DNA of 64,000 nt, from NCBI RefSeq assembly GCF_017654505.1, contig NC_054548.1, forward strand, positions 21,960,447 through 22,024,446, in the 5' to 3' direction. Made by a program: the position numbers and the translations under genes. Positions 10,980 through 23,498 of the stretch are shown in pieces. Below the pieces are notes generated by a model. That model was given only the letters and a program-made list of their open reading frames with translations, was not told the origin of the DNA and did not search any database. The DNA comes from Polyodon spathula (lineage: Eukaryota > Chordata > Actinopteri > Acipenseriformes > Polyodontidae). Position 1 is the first letter of the stretch; each line of letters begins with the position of its first letter.

Positions 10980-12240
10980 TGTTACCTAATGAACCTTTTG
11001 TCGCCAATTATTGTTAACAGGTGAGGGTCCATGATTACTATAAATATAGGTAGCATAGGCACAAGTTTATCATTCCTGAATGTAAGGGAGCAGAAAATGG
11101 CAAAATACGCTCAGTTAAGCAAAGAAAAAAGACAGTCTGTAATTACTTGTATTTACTACTGTAATTACTAAATGAAGGTCAATCTTTAAGACAAATCGCA
11201 AGAATTTTGCAAGTGTCTGTAACTGCTGTGGCAAAGACCATCAAACGATTTGAAGAAACTGGCACTCCTGAGGACCGAACAAGGTCAGGCAGGCCAAGGG
11301 TGACCTCAGAATCAGAGAACAAGTTCATTCGTGTCACAAGTCTGCAAAACCGGCGATTAACTGCCCGTGAAATACAAGTTCAGCTAAATGCTACTAGAAG
11401 TAGAGATGTTTCAACATCAACTGTTCAGAGGAGGTTGCGTGAAGCTGACCTAACTGGAAGAATTGCTGCATTGAAACCATTGTTAAGAGTTCAAAATAAG
11501 AGGGAGAGACTTGCCTGGGCCAAAAAACACAGAAACTGGACGTTTGAGGAGTGGAAGTCGATCTTATGGACAGATGAGTCAAAATTTGAAATATTTGGGT
11601 CCAACCGCCGAGTATTTGTAATACTCAGAGAGGGTGAGCGCATGAGTTCTGCATGTGTGGTTCCCACTGTCAAGCATGGAGGAGGCAGTGTCATGGTCTG
11701 AGGTTGCTTTGCTGGTGACTGAGTGATCTTAACCAAGTCCATGACAAGCTCAACCAGCATGGTTATCATAGCATACTTCAGAGGCATGCCATTCCATCAC
11801 GATTACGGCTAGTTGGGCAGTCCTTCATTCTTCAGCCACATAATGACCCAAAACACACCTCAAAGTTGTACAACAACTAACTGGCGATGAAGAAAAGAGA
11901 AGGACAACTCAATCGAATGACCTGGCCTGCCCAGTCCCCAGACCTCAATCCCATAGATGAATGAGGTCTGTATGAGACGAACTGGACAGAAGAGTCAAAG
12001 CAAAGCTACCCACAAGTGCCCTACATCTCTGGGGAATTGCTGCAGAACAGCTGGGAAGACATGTCGGGTGATTTGTTAACCAAATGCCTCGTGTTTGTGA
12101 GGCTGTTATTAAGACAAAGGGTGGCTATTTTGAGGAATCCAAGATTTAGAGACAATTTTCAATTTTCTTGAACATTGCTTTGATACTCCTTATGTTTTGT
12201 TTTGTATGTAGTAAAGTGTTTTCATTTTCAATTATTTACA
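10980..12240 (+). mobile_element. Tc1-like DNA transposon, inactivated
   Basis: A leader phrase around 11020-11095 (AACAGGTGAGGGTCCATGAT) and a degenerate transposase gene mark this element, which continues to about 12240. The termini are too eroded for me to place the inverted repeats or the TA duplication exactly. The neighbouring CT/TA microsatellite at 12355 marks the outer limit. Confidence 0.7.
11097..12151 (+). pseudogene. Tc1-like transposase pseudogene
   Basis: Tc1 transposases cut and paste the element using a helix-turn-helix DNA-binding region and a DDE catalytic domain. The longest intact piece (11207-11701) shows the second DNA-binding helix region (SGRPRVTSESENKFIRVTSL) and the start of the catalytic domain (WTDESKFEIFGSNRR). 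It ends at a stop just after KHGGGSVMV. Homology continues out of frame as QPHNDPKH (about 11833-11853), DLNPIDE followed by a stop (11941-11964), and a terminal GGYFEESKI. The first catalytic Asp is kept (codon 11573). The second reads His (11839) where Asp is expected, and the Glu position reads Asp (11956). With several frameshifts and stops, the gene is dead. Confidence 0.88.
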
Positions 12241-12244
12241 GAAA

Positions 12245-14191
<1,947 letters not shown>

Positions 14192-14196
<5 letters not shown>

Positions 14197-14665
14197 GATA
14201 GCAGGGAGGGGGTTAAAATCCTTCCCTGCTAAAAACCTTGTGAGAATGCACAATTGGGTGTTATGGGGTTTAATTGTGTAATTGTTTTATTGTTTAGTTA
14301 TCCCCTGCACCTGGTGGTAATTGTAAATTAGAGCCAGGTGCAGGGTATTTAAGAGAGGCAGCCAGTCTGTTCCAGGCTGCTGCTGAGAGAAGAGCCCGAC
14401 TGTGTGAGCGAGCAGTCGTATCGAGGTATTGTGTGAGGGTGTGTTTTTTAATGTTTGTGGCAGGTAAACGGTTTAGCCATCCTGCGTGATAGTTAGTTTC
14501 CTGTTATGTTTAGTTAGTGCTCCAAATAGGAGCTAGGCGTTTGTTATGTGTTTATTTTGTTTATTAAAAGTGCGCGTGAGCGCTGATCGGTACAATCCTG
14601 TGTGTTGGGTCGTGATTTAGAAGGGAGAAGAACTCGTGAGAGCCTGTGTGGCGAGCAAAAAGGTG
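14192..14665 (+). mobile_element. LTR-like block (family D), plus orientation
   Basis: The block shares layout with the solo LTRs. First comes a GCAGGGAGGGGGTTAAAATC / CTTCCCTGC hairpin motif. Next is an inverted repeat CACCTGGTGG...AGCCAGGTG, then a TATA-like GTATTTAAGAG (about 14347-14357), a GC-richer transcript-like part and an AT-rich TTTATTAAAAG stretch near 14560. The borders are uncertain because the left side merges with the TA repeat and the right side with an (ATAG)n run near 14672. I could not find a target duplication. It is probably a solo LTR related in design to families A and C. Confidence 0.5.
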
Positions 14666-16004
14666 ACTATATAGATAGATAGATAGATAGGAGGTTCCTT
14701 CAGGTATCATTACAGTTGTATTTATATCTTCATCATCCAATTGTGATAAGTTCCTTAGCCCAAGTTTTTGAATCTCACTGCATTTGAATAAGGGTGCTTG
14801 TTATCACTTCTTTCATCTGAGCGACTGCTGGGGCACATTTTCTCTTACTGTCAGAGTCCTAGTTCAAATAGTGATGGTATTTATGTGCTGCTAATGGAAA
14901 TGAACAGGATCTGTTATTAATTGATTTCAATTCAATGCCAGTGAAAGATGGAAACCAGGCATAAGTTGCAAGTAAAACTGCATGATATATTCTCAAATGT
15001 CCTAGGTGACAATTGTGATGTTTGATTTGCTGGAATGTAAAAAAAAAAAAAAAAAAAATCTAGTCAAGAAACAAATACAAAGCATTTCCAGGAATGCAAG
15101 CAAGCAAAACGTTTCCTACTGCTGGAGTTATTTTTACACTTATGATGGAATGTTGCAGAGAGGGTGATCTTAATATAAAGAAACTTTCACAATATGTGCC
15201 TCCTAAATACAAATATTAATAATAAAAAATAAAAAAAAAAACCTACCATTGCAGTCACATTTCATACTGTGCCAGGGTTCAGAAAACCGTTTTTCCAAAA
15301 CCGTGTGTGTGTTGGATAACTTGCGAGAGCTGTCATCTATAGCAGGGATACGCAAGTACGGGATGACACTAAGCCCAGGTATTTTATTCAGCCGTATCCT
15401 TCTGTATGAAATTCGATTGCCTACCACTGGTCTACAGTGTAGAATATCATCTATAAGTATGCTACTGTATGTACAGTAGAAGTTCAGTTCCTTCATACTT
15501 TTATCTTTGAGCACATACAGGTAAAAATATATAACTTCTAGGCAATGATGATATATTGAGCCATTTATAAAGTAGCAGTTAGATCATGTTTTTGACACAT
15601 GACATGAAAGTAATTGGGCTTTTTCCAAGCTTTGGCCTAAGACTGTTGCGCTACTTCAGTTCTGAAAATTGATGAAAAGGCCATCATTAAAATTGGCTGA
15701 AGCATGGAACATTCATTCCAAAAGTGTGTGACCACCTGGGTAAATTGGATCTACAGAACATTGTGGCATCACCTTATGTTCTAGCTATTTTAGGATACAT
15801 ATCTCAAGCTGCAATTTCTAATTTTAAAACCATCTCAAACTTATAAAGCTCTTTACACCCACAATTTGCAGAATTTGTCATGAAACGGAAAACAAATGTT
15901 AATGTTTCAGAACTAGAAACAAAAAGTCCAGAATGGACTATAGCACATCTTTATTTGATCACAATGTACCAAAACATTGGCTCATTTTTTTTAAATCCAT
16001 TTAG
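14666..16004. other. Likely gtf2e1 intron, no exon seen
   Basis: This is non-coding sequence between the LTR-like block and the first recognisable gtf2e1 exon. It includes A-runs near 15040-15057 and 15230-15240. The last bases (CCATTTAG) form the splice acceptor for the exon at 16005, with a T-rich run (CATTTTTTTTAAAT) just upstream. Confidence 0.5.
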
Positions 16005-16206
16005 GAACATTCTGTTGTACTTTCTGTCAAACGGAGGTTGAAGAGGATGAGTCTGCTTTGCCGAAAAAAGATGCTAGGACACTAGTGGCTAGGTTTAATG
16101 ATCAAATCGAGCCGATTTATGTCCTGCTTAGAGAAACTGAAGACATCAACCTGTCCCATGATTTACTGGAACCAGAGCCAGCTGAGATCCCAGCACTCAA
16201 GCAGAG
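16005..16206 (+). CDS. gtf2e1: gtf2e1 (TFIIE alpha) internal coding exon
   Basis: TFIIE alpha is the large subunit of general transcription factor IIE. With TFIIE beta it recruits and stimulates TFIIH at RNA polymerase II promoters in the nucleus. The exon translates to a stretch very close to human TFIIE alpha. It contains [20 protein letters not shown] (second Cys pair of the zinc ribbon, then the acidic linker), then [20 protein letters not shown] and [13 protein letters not shown]. The acceptor is TTAG at 16001-16004 and the donor is GTTAGT at 16207. The exon starts after the first base of a Gly codon and ends two bases into a Ser codon, which matches the next exon exactly. The first Cys pair of the ribbon must lie in an upstream exon. 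Confidence 0.94.
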
Positions 16207-18982
16207 GTTAGTGACATCCTATCCTGTAGAATGTCACTAGATGTTCATAATATTAGTATAATAGTTTATGGTACTGTTCTGTTGACTTAGCTGTTGCCAT
16301 GCAAAGCACGTCCGGTTGAGATGAGAGGTCTGTGTGGGTTGTGTACTGCAGTGTGTTCTTATGCAAAGGCTGTGTGAGCAGGTTCATTTTAGGCCTTGTG
16401 GAAAAGTGTATAAAAGACCAAGGTTTGGCCGCAGTTTCAAAAGAAACTATTCTTTTATTGGCAGGAAACCAAGTTTTGCTAAATCAAAAATAAAGAATAA
16501 ACAAACAAGTGCGCGATTGCCCTGACACATTTAGCAGCAAAGCAAGGGAAACAAATAAACCCATCCAATTCCTGTGTACCACCATTAGTTTCTCTGGAAT
16601 ACCTCCGCCTTTGTTTCTCACAGATTTTATGCTATGACTAGGACTTCTGATTTTCGGTTTTAAAACACACCCGATACAAAAAAAAAAAAAAAAAAAAATG
16701 AAATTGGTGGATCGCCAATAAACACAGGAAAACGCCGGAAAAACTGTGGAAATGGTTAATAAATTCACGTTGCCTTTACCTTTTTCCCATTAAAAAATAA
16801 AACCTACTACAAAATTAATAATAAATACATTTCCCAGTGCGGCTGGGCAATGTCCCACCTTCCTGACTTGTATCTATCATTGATTCATTCTGAATACTTT
16901 AAACCCTCCCCAACTACTGAGTGACAGCAGATTCCTACATTTCTATTGGAGACTCCAGTTGTGAGATTTAAGACGAGATTACAATCAGGATGGAGGCTTG
17001 TTAGCTGGATTTAAAGCTGTATTAGAGTTAAGATACAGAGGATTTAAAACAGAATTGTGAAATGTAAAAAAAAATCCCTACACACAAAAGCCCCAGAAGA
17101 ATGTGCCCGTGACCATGGGGGGATTTCGTTATGGAAGACAGCAAAGGAAAGAAGGTAGAACTTAAATGTGCAAATACTGTCCAGTTACTACTATACATAT
17201 TTTGACAGAAAAAAAAACACTCAAGCATTTTGGAAAGTAACGAAAACACGAATTTCAAACAGTATATCAAAAACATAAGCCCTGGAAAAAACGATTTACA
17301 TTAAACTAAAAAAATAGCTTAAAAATAAGCACCGAAAAATGCAATTAATAATAACCGATAAACAGAAGCCCTAACTAGGACTAATCAGTCCAACTAGTTA
17401 CTCGCTAATGTGTAATGTGCAAATTTACCGATTAGCCAATTAAAGCATGATTCGTACGGGACTTAAAATCAGGTGTCCTCGGAGTTGGTCAAAAGCAGAG
17501 GGCGTCTAGTATCCTCACTGACGTAGGTTAGTTTTCGTCAAGGAAAGTTGGTAAATTCAAAATGAAATGTGATGTTGTGGCCAGAGAAGGCACTTTTGTG
17601 CATGATTTATAAACAAGGAACTGGGTGTTAATAACTCATTTTGTTGTACCTTCTTTTACAAAGGCTAGAATAATCAGCATTTATGTTTTTGTATTTTCTC
17701 CTGTCCCCAGCTTGGTTATGCCCAGTTGTTGAGGGCAGATCAAGGACAGATCGTACCCATTTTAAAACTCTTTAGAGTCCGCCCAGTGTTAAATATCCTG
17801 CAGACTACATGGCCCTTTAACTCTTTTTACTTGGGTACTGGGAGAGACAGCCCTGGTATACCCTAGAAATGCTGTATCAATTCTAACATAACTCTGACAT
17901 GGTTGGTTTGCATGGGAGTAAAAAGATGCAGGACGTCTGAGTTTGAAATTTTACAGAAGGTACTGATGTCCTTTGAAAAAATTGGAGGACCTCTGGGAAA
18001 ATTACTTCAAAGCCAAAATACACTCATATTGTGACAGTTGTTGTGGCTCTATACCTTAACTTGTTGTCTGTGAGAAGGAATTTTTCCAGGGTAAGTGCTG
18101 AAAGTTACTCTACGGGATCCAGCCATGGTCTAAAACTCAGTTGATGTAATAAATGCTGGACCATGTCTCATATTTTACTGAAAATACATGAATGAACTTG
18201 TAAATCAGGGGTTCATATTAGTTCTCAGTATGCAGAGCATGTGATTTTATAAAATTTTAAAACCAACCTCTAAACAATTTGGGGTAATGATTACAGTGCC
18301 CAAAAACACAGAAAAGGTGCCACTACAGTAAATGACTGTAATTGACTTGTAAGTAACCCAAATAGTTGAACTGATGTGAACATATAACTTGCATCATAAT
18401 GTAATTTAGGACTTTATTCACTCTATTAAAGTACTGCAGAACCCCCTGCAGTGTTTTCAAGAAAGCCATTACTTTACCTTTTCTGTTTCCCCTGTATTGC
18501 AGCGTTTTGTTTTTTTCAACATAGTCCTGGTTATTTTTGATTCACACATTCTAGGTAAATCATCTAGGGAATTACTCCCCCCCACTACATTCATCAGGAG
18601 AAATAGATATTGTTTTTCTTCTGAACATCACAGTGTATCAAGTTCAAGTTCAATGCTACAACAATGCTAATTGAAATGAGTAGCGTATTGCAGGAAAACA
18701 GAAAACCTTGTTAAAAGAGAGAGTGTGATCAAGATGCAAGTAAACTGTCATTTGGCCTGCCAAAGCTTATGAACCAGTACAAATTTACCTAATTGATCTT
18801 CAAAAGGAAAAACATTTTATATAACTATCCAGACAACAAGGTTGCTGGAACTGTAGGAATCATTTCTTGTTTCTTGTTAAAAAATGGCACTTGTTTTAAA
18901 TGAAAGCCAAGTTGGTGATTCTGTAGAAACTTACTTGTGAGTATTTCAATATCTACTTTTTACTTTTCCATGAATCATGCAG
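16207..18982 (+). other. gtf2e1 intron
   Basis: This intron is bounded by a GTTAGT donor and a TGCAG acceptor. It carries a hAT-like non-autonomous element (16639-17373). A stretch with a TATA-like box (GTATAAAAG, about 16407-16415) and AATAAAGAATAAA-like signals near 16490 could be an eroded LTR. The rest holds no recognisable repeat or exon. Confidence 0.85.
16639..17373. mobile_element. hAT-like non-autonomous DNA transposon in gtf2e1 intron
   Basis: The left end TAGGACTTCTGATTTTCGG and the right end CCGATAAACAGAAGCCCTA form imperfect terminal inverted repeats. Flanking octamers GCTATGAC (16631-16638) and ACTAGGAC (17374-17381) agree at six of eight positions, compatible with a decayed 8-bp hAT target duplication. 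No transposase frame is visible in the interior, and an A-run lies at about 16679-16698. Confidence 0.5.
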
Positions 18983-19215
18983 CAGGGAGCGAGCTGCGGC
19001 GGCTTTAGGAACCTCTGCTGGAGCCCACCGGGAGAACTGGGCCACCAAGGGTGCCTACGAAGACTTCTACACCCAGAACGTCACTATCAGCATGGAGGAG
19101 CAGGAGGAACAGAAACGTTCAGCCAGCGAGGGCAAGACTCCCAAGGAGAGGCCTGTGTGGCTTTCAGAGAGTACTGTCAAGGGGGCGTACAGCGAGGCTG
19201 ATGACCCGAAGGAAG
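18983..19215 (+). CDS. gtf2e1: gtf2e1 (TFIIE alpha) internal coding exon
   Basis: The acceptor is ATGCAG (ending 18982) and the donor is GTAAGC (19216). The exon completes the Ser codon left open by the previous exon and ends one base into a Gly codon. The translation includes AHRENWATKGAYEDFYTQNV, then MEEQEEQKRSASEGKTPKER, then PVWLSESTVKGAY. It matches the human segment with HREAWATKG, YEDLYTQNV and KERPIWLRESTVQGAY. The longest open frames here in other phases are shadows. This part is an acidic, largely disordered linker between the zinc ribbon and the C-terminal acidic region. The reading frame is intact. Confidence 0.94.
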
Positions 19216-20131
19216 GTAAGCCTACCAGGCGTCAGTCTTTCTTTGATGATGGAATGTAAAATTCAAATAATTGTAGACTGCCCGTATGTAAAGATGAAAC
19301 ATGTGCAGGAAAGCCTTTATACAGGGTATGGTCTTTTTGAAAAGGTTGGTCACTTGGATTTTATGGTAGTTGCATGCTGCCGTCAGTAAACATAAAATCC
19401 ACTTGACAGATTTTGCTGCTGAGCCAAACTGCATGAGAATATACTGGGGTGAACTACACTGGCTGGGTTTACATGCATGTGAAAGTCGACTCTACAGTCA
19501 TGACTGTGTGACATTGTTACGCGAATACATCGTGAAACAGCAAAAAGGCGTCCTTTTGGCAGCGCGACTTTAAGAGCAAGGTCATTTACTTTCTCACGAT
19601 AAAAATAGCTGTAAAAACCCATGTAAACCGAGCAGGAATCGTGCTTGTGGCTCACGAGATTTCAGCAGTTCTTCTGACTTAATCTCATGTAATCTCCAGT
19701 AGAAATGCTGTACAAAACATACACACACACCCAACACACACAAATATAAATTATAAGTAGTAAAAGTTGTACTTAGTAGAAATTATATTTAGTATATTTG
19801 TGTGCGTGTGTGTGTTTGAAAAGGTAACCAGACAAACAAGTAGCTAATGCACAGCGTAATTCAGAATGTACGTGTCAACACATGAATTAATTTCTCTTGT
19901 TAAATGTTTTTATCTTCATGGCAATGCATTAAGCTCTCCTCACGATATTCTCATTCTTTTCCTACTTAGGAAGCAGACACTGACATTTAAATATCCCCTC
20001 TCCTAAATGACTATGAATTGATTAATCTGCATTGGCACGGCCAATTTATTTTTCCTAAATCAGAACTGCATAGCAACACGTTTCCTGAAAAGTACAACAG
20101 ACATGTTGTGAGGAAGACATGTAAACACCGC

Positions 20132-20590
20132 TAGGGGTGTCATGTTATGAACATTTTCTCATCCGATTACTGTGTGTGTTATTATCACGATAATTGCGAT
20201 AAACACGATAATTTACAAAGAACTACAAAGTAAAGTTGGTTTCCCTCTTCACTTTCTGACAAACCTGCACATGATTCAAACATAATTGATCTTACACAGT
20301 GGGCAACGTAACACGACAAATCGCAACATTAAGTAGATACGTTTCTACATCGGAAAAGAGTATGGAGGACGAAGTATACAGTATGCTACTGGCAGATCAC
20401 TTTAAAAATGTCATCACTGCCATTTGAACTTATTTGTATTAATAATTTAGCGTTACAAATTATGACTCGAGGTTGACAAGTCATAAATATAAATAAATAA
20501 TTACTGTGATATTGAAAAATATTGACGATACAATAATTGTTAGAATTTTTATCACTATTATCTTTTTATCATAATATCACAACACTCCTA
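20132..20590. mobile_element. hAT-like MITE in gtf2e1 intron
   Basis: The element starts TAGGGGTGTCATGTTATGA and ends ...ATCATAATATCACAACACTCCTA, an imperfect terminal inverted repeat of the TAGGGGTG type common in hAT elements. The flanks AACACCGC (20124-20131) and AACGCCGC (20591-20598) match at seven of eight positions, consistent with an 8-bp target duplication. At 459 bp it has no coding capacity. Confidence 0.65.
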
Positions 20591-20942
20591 AACGCCGCCA
20601 CTAATGACAGAAGAGTAGCACAATTATGCTTTGTAATTTATTGTTTGAGTTTTCTGAAATGGTTTAACAATAAAAAGCCAATACCGAGCTACCTTGCAAA
20701 CTGACCAACATGCACACAATTGAACTTGATTCAGATAAGTTTTGTTTTTGACATATTTTGACACTGTTGCTTCCCTGGGTCATGGATTATTTAACAACAG
20801 CATGTTTTTAAAAAATTGCTTTAAATTAATGGTGTCGTTAACATTAAAATTATATTTTTAAGCTGCTTTGAACCATGCAATAGGAAGGACATGGCCTGTT
20901 TTTCATATATATCATCTTGTTTGTTTATTTATTTATTTAATT

Positions 20943-20944
<2 letters not shown>

Positions 20945-21004
<60 letters not shown>

Positions 21005-21025
21005 TATTTATTATTATTATTAATT
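20945..21025. repeat. (ATT)n-rich microsatellite
   Basis: Interrupted ATT/TTTA trinucleotide run. Confidence 0.85.
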
Positions 21026-21749
21026 GTTGTAAATATTTGAAATAATTAACAACTTAAATAGGATAATTATAGGTAATGTGTCTTTTTTTTTTTTTTTTTT
21101 TGTTTCTCATGGGTCAACACTAATTCCCAAATATTCATCTAGCTACCATGTTGTTTGAATTCAAGAGTTCAAAATTATTACCACATGCAAACAATCCCAT
21201 TACATACTTGTTAATATGTAGTTGAAAAGTAAGACTGGAATGACTATATATTTATTTACCATACACAAGAACATTTTCGTTAGAGCAGATCCCCATGTTT
21301 AGCCTTATGTGTTAGGTAGACCCGAAGGAGTTTCATCTTTCTCCACTTCAGTGGAATCATGTTGTTCTGTTACACACAGTTGCATCTTCATCAGAAAAAG
21401 ACTGTCTGGTTTGCGTCACCATCGGCATTGGTATAATAATGTTCACATACTGCTTTTATACATTTTCTGACATTTTGGGTATTGTCTGCACTTGTGAGAT
21501 GACCTCATTAAAATAGTTTGCTTCTAATTAAGTGAGATGATTATCTATACGTGGATACCAAAAGCTTTAGAAAGGGTAAATCCCCCACCCCAGTCGTTTT
21601 GTTCCAAGGCTGATGTCCCAGTACTTTTGACAAGAGCAGTATATCTGACCTAACTGTTAGTTTCTTATCCTGTGCATCCATATTTGCTACAGGTGTAGAC
21701 CTAGTAAGTGTTTGTTTTATTTTAAGAATCTTTATGCTTTGTTGATCAG

Positions 21750-22200
21750 GTGGAATGGGTGTTGATGGCTTACGTGGTCATGATGAAGGGCAGAGCATGC
21801 AGCTGGATGAGAACGAGGAGGTTATGCGGGCCCTGCTGATCCACGAGAAGAGGAGTGCTGGCATGAACTCTGTGGCGGCGGCAGGGGGTGCGGGTGCAGG
21901 GGCTGGCGTGTTTCTCTCAGGCGCCAATGCCAGTGACTCAGAGAGTGACACCAGTGAGTCTGACGAGGATTCTCCTCCCCACCCTGTGGCTCAGCACTAC
22001 AGAAGAAACAAGGATGATGATGATGATGATGATGAGAGTTTGAGGAGGTGGGCAATGAGCCTACAGTTCTAGTGGCTGGTCGGCCTCACTCCTACAGTGA
22101 GGTCAGTCAGCGGCCTGAGCTTGTCACACAGATGAGCCCTGAGGAGAAAGAAGCTTACATTGAAATGGGACAAAAGATGTTCCAGGATATGTATGAGTAA
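21750..22200 (+). CDS. gtf2e1: gtf2e1 (TFIIE alpha) terminal coding exon, frameshifted
   Basis: The acceptor is GATCAG (ending 21749), and the exon finishes the split Gly codon. In frame it reads through [14 protein letters not shown], an alanine/glycine-rich stretch, [20 protein letters not shown] and a run of seven Asp. After that it passes to [11 protein letters not shown] and a TAG at 22070-22072. The conserved tail is present in another frame: [17 protein letters not shown], then [12 protein letters not shown], then EEKEAY, then MGQKMF, ending at TAA 22198-22200. Restoring the frame needs a net loss of two bases or gain of one at the GAT run (about 22013-22036). In human TFIIE alpha this acidic tail binds the TFIIH p62 subunit. 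Possible causes are an assembly error in the triplet repeat, a real allele, or decay of a duplicate copy. The rest of the gene shows no damage, which favours error or recent change. Confidence 0.92.
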
Positions 22201-22996
22201 ACCATTGCAAATTCTCTTTTTTTTTTTCATTTTTGTTTTTAATCTCTAATATTTTGTGTGTTTTTCTTTTATGGACAGTTATTTTATCAGCTCAGACATC
22301 GCTGCTTAGAACTACAAGCCCTGTTCCCAACCATGGCGGACATCTGTAGTAATACCTCACTCTTTTCACATGCTCAAGCGGAACGACAAAGTGACTTGAA
22401 GTATTTTGAATCATAACCAGTTTTAAGTGTTAATGATCATTTTCACAGCGTGACTTGCAGGTGTGCAACAAATGATTACAGACTCTCGTCTTTTAATATA
22501 TCATATCGTTTATTAGTACCATTCTTTTGTTCTGTGTGCAAAAACAGGCAACATTGAATCCAAGAAATACTCATTTGTATAAATTTCATAACAAGCATAT
22601 ACATTTGAAACTGCTGCAATAAACAAAATAAAAAAAAACTGTCCATAAGCAGAATGGTTAGTGTTAACTCAAAGTTCGTTAGCAGTTTAAAAACAGTGCC
22701 ATTGAAGTTGTTGAGGCGCTTTGGTTGCTTTTTGCAAGCATCATTGTGTGCAAGTACACACACTAATGTCAGTTCTTTAACTCCTGGTGGTGCTGTCTTG
22801 AAATTGCAGGTCAGTGTTTAAAGTCATACGGCTTTGATTTGATACAGAAAACACACAAAATTCATGCCAAACAGTTTTTGATTTATTTTTTAAAACTAGT
22901 CTGTAGCTTCTTAGTTTGCCTTCAGATAAAATTGTAAACCTAAGTTGTATATTTTTGATGTGTGTTTATTATTATAATAAAAATATACCATATTTA
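22201..22996 (+). other. gtf2e1 3' untranslated region with two polyadenylation signals
   Basis: The stretch after the conserved stop is AT-rich and non-coding. AATAAA occurs at 22618-22623 and again at 22976-22981. Either could end the transcript, so the true 3' end is about 22640 or about 23000. No repeat element is recognisable here. Confidence 0.55.
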
Positions 22997-23128
22997 CTTT
23001 GATTTCATGGTGTTTGCTAATTTAACAGCAGAATATGATTTTGGGCATTGAGTTTGTGGTCTCGTAGACAGGTCATCAGGGTTGGAAAATGAGAGCCCCG
23101 TACATGCATGGATTATCCCCTGCTGAAG

Positions 23129-23429
23129 GCAAAGTGCAGCACCTTTTCTTTGTAGTTTTTGTTACTGTTTTATTTTCCCTGTTTCTTTGTGCCTTCTGTT
23201 TTGAATTATTGTTTCGAAGCACCTGTAAGGGCGCCGGTATTGTGTACCATCGCTTGGTATGCCCGTGGTTCTGTTTACCATCGTTGGTAAATCAGGCCAC
23301 GGACCCACAGCGCCATCTGCGGGATTAAAGAAAAAATAGCACCCTGAAATAAAACTGGGCACCTGTGCGGTGTTGCCAAATTCACCTGTCTGTCTCCTGT
23401 GTCAGTGAATTACCCACCACCCTTCCACA
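23129..23429 (+). repeat. Truncated 5' LTR of the Gmr1-like element
   Basis: These 301 bp match 28411-28711 end to end, finishing at CTTCCACA. The upstream part of the LTR (about 423 bp, present in the 3' copy) is missing. In its place stands a short piece including TGGATTATCCCCTGCTGAAG (from 23109), also found inside gag at 23772. Just downstream, TGGTGTTAACAGTGGGA (about 23432-23448) is at the expected primer-binding-site position. I cannot name the tRNA with confidence. Confidence 0.85.
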
Positions 23430-23498
23430 CATGGTGTTAACAGTGGGATTCACTGGCACTGCCCCAAGCAGTGCATTTACAGAAGGAGCAGACTGGCA

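Larger units (their letters stand above)
19216..21749 (+). other. gtf2e1 intron
   Basis: This intron has a GTAAGC donor and a GATCAG acceptor. It contains a hAT-like MITE (20132-20590), an ATT-rich microsatellite (about 20945-21025) and a T-run at about 21085-21102. No further exon is visible. Confidence 0.9.

Noticed and set aside
18977..19201. 74-codon open frame starting at the gtf2e1 exon
   Set aside because: It is an out-of-phase shadow. The TFIIE alpha peptide is in a different phase consistent with both splice sites.
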